This document shows, piece after piece, positions 6,629-10,801 of a stretch of DNA of 10,801 bases. The stretch's first letter is position 1, and every line of letters starts with the position of its first letter. The notes below the pieces were generated by a model. It ran no database searches. It had not been told where the DNA came from and worked only from the letters and a program-made list of their open reading frames with translations. The DNA lies in assembly GCA_023426275.1 (NCBI GenBank), contig JAFABC010000334.1, forward strand, positions 1-10,801, written 5' to 3'. The position numbers were made by a program, and so were the translations under genes. Source of the DNA: Pseudomonadota bacterium. Lineage in GTDB: Bacteria; Desulfobacterota; Desulfovibrionia; Desulfovibrionales; Desulfovibrionaceae.

Positions 6629-8279
6629 TTTCATCATCGTCGGCGGCGGATCGGCCGGGTGCGGCCTGGCCAACCGCCTCAGCGCCAATCCCAGACACAA
6701 GGTGCTGGTCCTCGAAGCCGGTCCCTGGGACCACCGGCTCGATTTCCGCATCCACATGCCCGCCGCCCTGACCTATCCCCTGGCCGGCAAGACCTACAAC
6801 TGGTGGTACGACTCCGATCCCGAACCGTTCATGAACGGCCGGCGCATCTACCAGCCGCGCGGCAAGGTCCTTGGCGGGTCGAGCTGCATCAACGGCATGA
6901 TCTACATCCGGGGCAACGCCCGGGATTACCAGAACTGGGCGGCCGATCCCGATCTGGCCGACTGGGATTACGCCCACGTGCTGCCCTATTTCCAGCGGGT
7001 CGAATCACGGCTTTCCGGCGCCGACGGCTACCACGGCGTGGGCGGCCCCCTGGCCCTGACCACGCCGGACTGCGACAATCCGCTCTTCGACGCCTTTTTC
7101 AAGGCCACGGTCGAGGCCGGCTACAACCTGACCGACGACGTCAACGGCGAGCGCCAGGAAGGCTTCGGCAAGTTCGACCGCACCACCTACCGGGGCCGCC
7201 GCCATAACGCCGCCCGGGCCTACCTGCATCCCATAAAAAACCGGGAAAACCTGCGCATCATCACCCGGGCCCTGGCCAGCCGCATCCTGTTCGAGGGCGA
7301 CCGGGCCGTGGGCGTGGCCTACCGGCGCGGCCGCAAGGAGATCGAGGTCCGGGGCGGCGAGATCATCTGCTGCGGCGGCGCCATCAATTCGCCCCAGTTG
7401 CTCCAGCTCTCGGGCGTGGGCAACGCCGAAGAGCTTGCGGCCCTGGGCATCGCCCCGGTGGCCGACCTGCCGGGCGTGGGCGAAAACCTTCAGGACCACC
7501 TGGAAGTCTATGTCCAGTACGCCTGCAAAAAGCCGGTCAGCATGTTTCCGGCGCTCAAGTGGTGGAACCAGCCCAAAATCGGTCTGGAATGGCTCTTTTT
7601 GCGCAAGGGCGCCGGCGCGACCAACCATTTCGAGGCCGGCGGCTTTATTCGCGGCAACGACGTGGTCACCCACCCCAACCTCCAGTTCCACTTCCTGCCC
7701 ATCGCCATCCGCTACGACGGCTCGGCCCCGGCCGCCGGCCACGGCTATCAGGTCCACATCGGCCCCATGAACACCGACGTGCGCGGCCGGGTGAAGATCA
7801 CCGCCGCCGACCCCGCCGCCTATCCGAGCATCCTCTTCAATTATCTGTCCACGCCAAACGAGCGCAAGGAATGGGTCGAGGCCATCCGGGTCGCCCGGCG
7901 CATCCTCACCCAGCCGGCCTTCGATCCCTTCCGGGGCGACGAACTCGCGCCCGGGGCCGGCGTGGAAACCGACGAGCAGATTCTCGACTTCGTGGCCCGC
8001 GAAGGGGAAAGCGCCTACCATCCGAGTTGCACCTGCCAGATGGGCTCGGACGAGCTGGCCGTCACCGATGGCAGCCTGCGCGTGCGCGGCCTGCGCAACC
8101 TGCGCGTGGTCGACGCCTCGGTCATGCCGCTGATCACCAACGGCAACATCTACGCCCCGGTGCTCATGCTGGCCGAAAAGGCCGCCGACGCCATCCTCGG
8201 CAACACGCCGCCCCAGCCGTCCACCATGCCGTTTTACGGCGACGAACCCGAAACCGCCGCCTGCGGCGACACGGCCTAA
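6615..8279 (+). CDS. betA: choline dehydrogenase (GMC oxidoreductase)
   Basis: This FAD enzyme of 554 residues is predicted to oxidise choline to betaine aldehyde, passing electrons to the respiratory chain. GGGSAG (11-15 region) is the FAD loop. RGKVLGGSSCINGMIYIRGN (82-101) is GMC signature 1, and GAINSPQLLQLSGVG (255-269) is signature 2. The active-site motif AYHPSCTCQMG (467-477) gives His469. Asn511 in TNGNIYAP is the predicted second catalytic residue, spaced ten residues before Glu521 as in choline and cholesterol oxidases. The length is normal for BetA. ATG 6615 is chosen over an upstream in-frame ATG because AAGGAG lies five bases before it and the FAD strand begins at residue 3. The start overlaps the regulator stop by 14 bases, and betB follows after 9 bases. 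GMC enzymes act on many alcohols; choline is inferred from betB and the binding protein. No membrane segment is evident, as in other BetA proteins. Confidence 0.88.
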   Translation: MKQYDFIIVGGGSAGCGLANRLSANPRHKVLVLEAGPWDHRLDFRIHMPAALTYPLAGKTYNWWYDSDPEPFMNGRRIYQPRGKVLGGSSCINGMIYIRGNARDYQNWAADPDLADWDYAHVLPYFQRVESRLSGADGYHGVGGPLALTTPDCDNPLFDAFFKATVEAGYNLTDDVNGERQEGFGKFDRTTYRGRRHNAARAYLHPIKNRENLRIITRALASRILFEGDRAVGVAYRRGRKEIEVRGGEIICCGGAINSPQLLQLSGVGNAEELAALGIAPVADLPGVGENLQDHLEVYVQYACKKPVSMFPALKWWNQPKIGLEWLFLRKGAGATNHFEAGGFIRGNDVVTHPNLQFHFLPIAIRYDGSAPAAGHGYQVHIGPMNTDVRGRVKITAADPAAYPSILFNYLSTPNERKEWVEAIRVARRILTQPAFDPFRGDELAPGAGVETDEQILDFVAREGESAYHPSCTCQMGSDELAVTDGSLRVRGLRNLRVVDASVMPLITNGNIYAPVLMLAEKAADAILGNTPPQPSTMPFYGDEPETAACGDTA

Positions 8280-8288
8280 GGAGCGGGC

Positions 8289-9764
8289 ATGAACCACACC
8301 GGACTGTATATTGACGGGACCTGGCGGCCGGCGGCCGTCGGGGCCACCCGGGACATTTTCGATCCGGCCACGGGCAAGGTGATCGCCACCGTGGCCGAGG
8401 CCGGTCGCGAGGACACCAAGGCGGCCATTGCCGCCGCCCGCAAGGCCTTTGACGCCGGGGATTGGTCCGACCTCCCGGCCGCCCGGCGCGGGGCCCTGGT
8501 CACGCGGCTCGGCGACCTCATCGAGAAGCACGCCGAGGAGCTGGCCCGGCTGGAGACCCTCGATACCGGCAAGACCCTGGAAGAATCGCGCTGGGACATG
8601 AACGACATCGCCGGCATCTTCCGCTATTTCGGCGGTCTGGCCGACAAGGACGGCGGCGGGGTCGTGGCCGCGCCCAACAGGGACGCCACGAGTCTGGTCG
8701 TGCGCGAGCCGGTCGGGGTCTGCGGCCAGATTTCGCCCTGGAACTATCCCCTGCTCCAGGCGTCCTGGAAGATGGCCCCGGGACTCGCCGCCGGCTGCAC
8801 CATCGTGGTCAAACCCAGCGAGATCACCCCGCTGACCACCCTGCGCGTCACCGAGCTGGCCGAGGAAGCCGGTTTCCCGGCCGGCGTGGTCAACACCGTG
8901 CTCGGCCCGGGCGATCCGGTCGGGGCCGAGCTGGCCGAAAGCCCGGACGTGGACCTCATCTCCTTTACCGGCGGCATCGTTACCGGCAAAAAGATCATGC
9001 GGGCGGCCAGCAGCAACGTGAAAAAGGTCGCCCTGGAGCTTGGCGGCAAAAACCCCAACATCGTCTTCGACGACGCCGACTTCGACGCGGCCGTGGACTA
9101 CGCCCTCAATGCCGTGTTCTTCCACGCCGGCCAGATCTGCTCGGCCGGGGCCCGGCTCATGCTCCAGGACGGCATCCACGACGCCTTTGTCGCGGCCCTG
9201 GCCGCGCGCATCGCCAAGATCCGCCTGGGCAACGGCCTTGCGGACGGCACGCAAATGGGGCCGCTTATTTCCGCAGCGCACCGGGCCAAGGTGGAAAGCT
9301 ACGTGGAAGTGGCCCACAAGGAAGGCGCGCATCTGGTGTGCGGCGGGGCGCGGCCCGACGATCCGGCTCTGGCCGACGGTTTTTTCTACCTGCCGACCCT
9401 TTTCACCGGGTGTCGCAACGACATGCGCGTGGTCCAGGAAGAGGTGTTCGGGCCGCTGATCACGGTGGAGCGCTTTTCCACCGAGGAAGAGGCCGTGGCC
9501 CGGGCCAACAGCACCATCTACGGCCTGTCGGCCGGGTTCTGGACCCGCGATCCCGACCGCATCCACCGCGTGGCCCGCAAGCTGCGCTTCGGCACGGTCT
9601 GGATCAATGATTTCAACGTCTACTTCGTCCAGGCGCCCTGGGGCGGCTACAAGCAGTCCGGCCTCGGCCGCGAACTCGGCCACGTCGGCCTGGAGGAATA
9701 CCAGGAGGTCAAGCACGTCTACCAGAACCACGCGACCAAACCGGCGCTGTGGTTCGGCGTGTAG
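8289..9764 (+). CDS. betB: betaine aldehyde dehydrogenase
   Basis: A cytoplasmic NAD(P)-dependent aldehyde dehydrogenase of 491 residues, predicted to convert betaine aldehyde to glycine betaine, the second step after BetA. ALDH landmarks are complete: PWNYP (150-154) with Asn152, VVKPSE (173-178) with Lys175, SFTGGIVTGK (225-234), ELGGKNP (250-256) with general base Glu250, GQICSAG (281-287) with nucleophile Cys284, EEVFGP (384-389) with Glu385, and APWGGYKQSGLGRELG (449-464). The C-terminal region, including the WFG ending, resembles GbsA-type betaine aldehyde dehydrogenases. The ribosome site AAGGAG overlaps the betA stop codon, and ATG follows five bases later, indicating co-translation in one operon. 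The ALDH family is broad, so substrate assignment rests largely on the betA neighbour. Confidence 0.88.
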   Translation: MNHTGLYIDGTWRPAAVGATRDIFDPATGKVIATVAEAGREDTKAAIAAARKAFDAGDWSDLPAARRGALVTRLGDLIEKHAEELARLETLDTGKTLEESRWDMNDIAGIFRYFGGLADKDGGGVVAAPNRDATSLVVREPVGVCGQISPWNYPLLQASWKMAPGLAAGCTIVVKPSEITPLTTLRVTELAEEAGFPAGVVNTVLGPGDPVGAELAESPDVDLISFTGGIVTGKKIMRAASSNVKKVALELGGKNPNIVFDDADFDAAVDYALNAVFFHAGQICSAGARLMLQDGIHDAFVAALAARIAKIRLGNGLADGTQMGPLISAAHRAKVESYVEVAHKEGAHLVCGGARPDDPALADGFFYLPTLFTGCRNDMRVVQEEVFGPLITVERFSTEEEAVARANSTIYGLSAGFWTRDPDRIHRVARKLRFGTVWINDFNVYFVQAPWGGYKQSGLGRELGHVGLEEYQEVKHVYQNHATKPALWFGV

Positions 9765-9786
9765 AACGTTTCACCAAGGAGGTTCG

Positions 9787-10749
9787 ATGCGTTGTTTCAC
9801 CCCCAAACGGCTGTTTCCCTGCCTGTGTCTGGCCCTTGCCCTGACGCTGTGCGCCGGGCAGGCCTTTGCCAAACCCGGTGAAATCACGATCGCCAGCGTG
9901 AGCTGGACCGGCGTGACCATCAAGACCGAAATCGCGGTCAAGATCCTGCAACTGCTCGGCTACAAGGCCCGCAATGTCATGGTGTCCGTGCCCCTGGCCT
10001 ACAAGGCCATGGCCACCAAGGAAGCCGACGTGTTCCTCGGCAACTGGATGCCGTCCATGGCCACCATCGCCAACAAGTATTTCAAGGACGGCTCGGTGGT
10101 GCAGTATTGCAAGAACATGGCCGGAGCCAAATACACCCTGGCCGCGCCGTCCTATGTCGTGGACGCCGGGCTCAGGGATTTTTCCGACATCCACAAGTAC
10201 GCCGACAAGCTGGACCACAAGATTTATGGCATCGAGGAAGGCAACGACGGCAACGAGATCATCCAGAACATGATCGACAAGAACATGTTCGGCCTGGGCG
10301 GCTTCACCCTGGTGTCCTCCAGCGAGGCCGGAATGCTCGGCCAGGTGAAGGCGTTCGCCAAGGAAGGCAAGTGGATCGTCTTCCTGGGCTGGTCGCCCCA
10401 CAGCATGAACGAAACCCTGGACATGAAGTACCTGACCGGCTCCACGGCGGAAACCTTCGGTCCCGACAACGGCACGGCCGACGTCTACACCAACATCCGC
10501 AAGGGGTTTGACAAGAAATACCCCAACGTGGCCGTGTTCCTCAAAAATTTGCAGTTCCCCATTCCCATGATGAACGCCATCATGACCACGCTGCACAACA
10601 ACAAGGACGAAAAGCCCCAGCGCGCGGCCATGCTCTGGCTCAAGGCCAACCCGGACATCTGCGCCACGTGGCTCAAGGGCGTGACCACCAAGGCCGGCAA
10701 GCCGGCCCTGCCCGTGGTCCAGGCCTATCTGGCCAAGGACGTGCGCTAA
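9787..10749 (+). CDS. choline/glycine betaine-type ABC transporter substrate-binding protein (ChoX/ProX/OpuAC family)
   Basis: This periplasmic protein of 320 residues captures a quaternary amine for an ABC importer. Residues 1-28 form a Sec signal peptide: basic start, hydrophobic core, and probable cleavage after AFA (28). Cys22 does not sit in a proper lipobox, so a lipoprotein is unlikely. The aromatic cage that holds the trimethylammonium group is visible: Trp40 (SWTG), Trp87 (GNWMPSM), Tyr116 and Trp202 (LGWSPHSMN), plus Asn153 (EEGNDGNE). From memory these match Trp43, Trp90, Tyr119, Trp205 and Asn156 of S. meliloti ChoX with a constant offset of three. Asp45 of ChoX, which contacts the choline hydroxyl, is Gly42 here, so betaine or another ligand is possible. 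A strong AAGGAGG lies four bases before ATG, 22 bases after betB. Permease and ATPase genes are not in the window. Confidence 0.87.
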   Translation: MRCFTPKRLFPCLCLALALTLCAGQAFAKPGEITIASVSWTGVTIKTEIAVKILQLLGYKARNVMVSVPLAYKAMATKEADVFLGNWMPSMATIANKYFKDGSVVQYCKNMAGAKYTLAAPSYVVDAGLRDFSDIHKYADKLDHKIYGIEEGNDGNEIIQNMIDKNMFGLGGFTLVSSSEAGMLGQVKAFAKEGKWIVFLGWSPHSMNETLDMKYLTGSTAETFGPDNGTADVYTNIRKGFDKKYPNVAVFLKNLQFPIPMMNAIMTTLHNNKDEKPQRAAMLWLKANPDICATWLKGVTTKAGKPALPVVQAYLAKDVR

Positions 10750-10776
10750 GCCGGGAACCCGGAAGAAGAGAAGACG

Positions 10777-10793
10777 CCTCCGGCGGCCGGGGG
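10777..10793 (+). repeat. hairpin after the binding-protein gene
   Basis: Bases 10777-10783 can pair with 10787-10793 (seven pairs including one G-U, three-base loop), with no T-run after it. It lies between the stop of the binding-protein gene and an ATG at 10796 at the very edge. It could act as an RNA-stabilising structure or mask a ribosome site, but it may be fortuitous in such G/C-rich sequence. Confidence 0.3.
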
Positions 10794-10801
10794 GCATGAT
10801 G

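Noticed and set aside
7005..9731. 908-codon open frame on the minus strand, antisense to betA and betB
   Set aside because: Same composition artefact; the plus strand has complete GMC and ALDH motif sets and good ribosome sites.
9805..9855. Lipobox in the binding protein (Cys22)
   Set aside because: The residue before Cys is Leu rather than Gly, Ala or Ser, and a good AFA signal-peptidase I site follows at residue 28.

Overview
The window is GC-rich (the coding regions are strongly G/C-biased) and holds seven confident genes in two divergent blocks around a roughly 520-base, comparatively A/T-rich intergenic region. Its overall character, especially a three-part iron-sulfur-rich glutamate synthase, suggests a high-GC anaerobic bacterium of the Desulfovibrio type (Desulfobacterota). 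That assignment is inference from gene architecture; there is no rRNA or other phylogenetic marker here.

Left block (minus strand, about 5335 down to 222): three adjacent genes read leftwards encode a split glutamate synthase. They are a class-II glutamine amidotransferase subunit (5335-4199), an FMN/3Fe-4S synthase subunit with an N-terminal 2x[4Fe-4S] ferredoxin domain (4235-2601), and a fusion of the GXGXG domain to a GltD-like FAD/NAD(P)H oxidoreductase with a C-terminal 2x[4Fe-4S] domain (2552-222). The first two genes overlap by 37 bases. A strong 13-bp hairpin with a U-tract (132-176) ends the operon. The few bases left of it may be the tail of a convergent gene.

Centre (5336-5857): this is non-coding regulatory DNA. 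It contains a plausible minus-strand promoter for the glutamate synthase operon, a 7-bp inverted repeat, plus-strand promoter elements, and two copies of a FadR-family operator core (GGTCnGACC) centred 74 bp apart just before the regulator gene.

Right block (plus strand, 5858 to the right edge): a GntR/FadR-type regulator, a GMC-family choline dehydrogenase (betA), a betaine aldehyde dehydrogenase (betB/gbsA type) and a periplasmic choline/betaine-type ABC substrate-binding protein form one tight operon. The natural reading is uptake of choline or a related quaternary amine and its oxidation to glycine betaine, under local control of the first gene. Transport ATPase and permease genes are not in the window and may follow to the right.

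Together the two blocks can supply two classic compatible solutes, glutamate and glycine betaine. The sequence gives no direct evidence that they are co-regulated. No tRNA, rRNA, CRISPR array, insertion sequence or prophage signal was seen. The most notable points are the FadR-like operator pair, a regulator that has lost most of the usual FCD metal ligands, a ChoX-like binding site with one altered ligand residue, and the unusual domain partition of the glutamate synthase.
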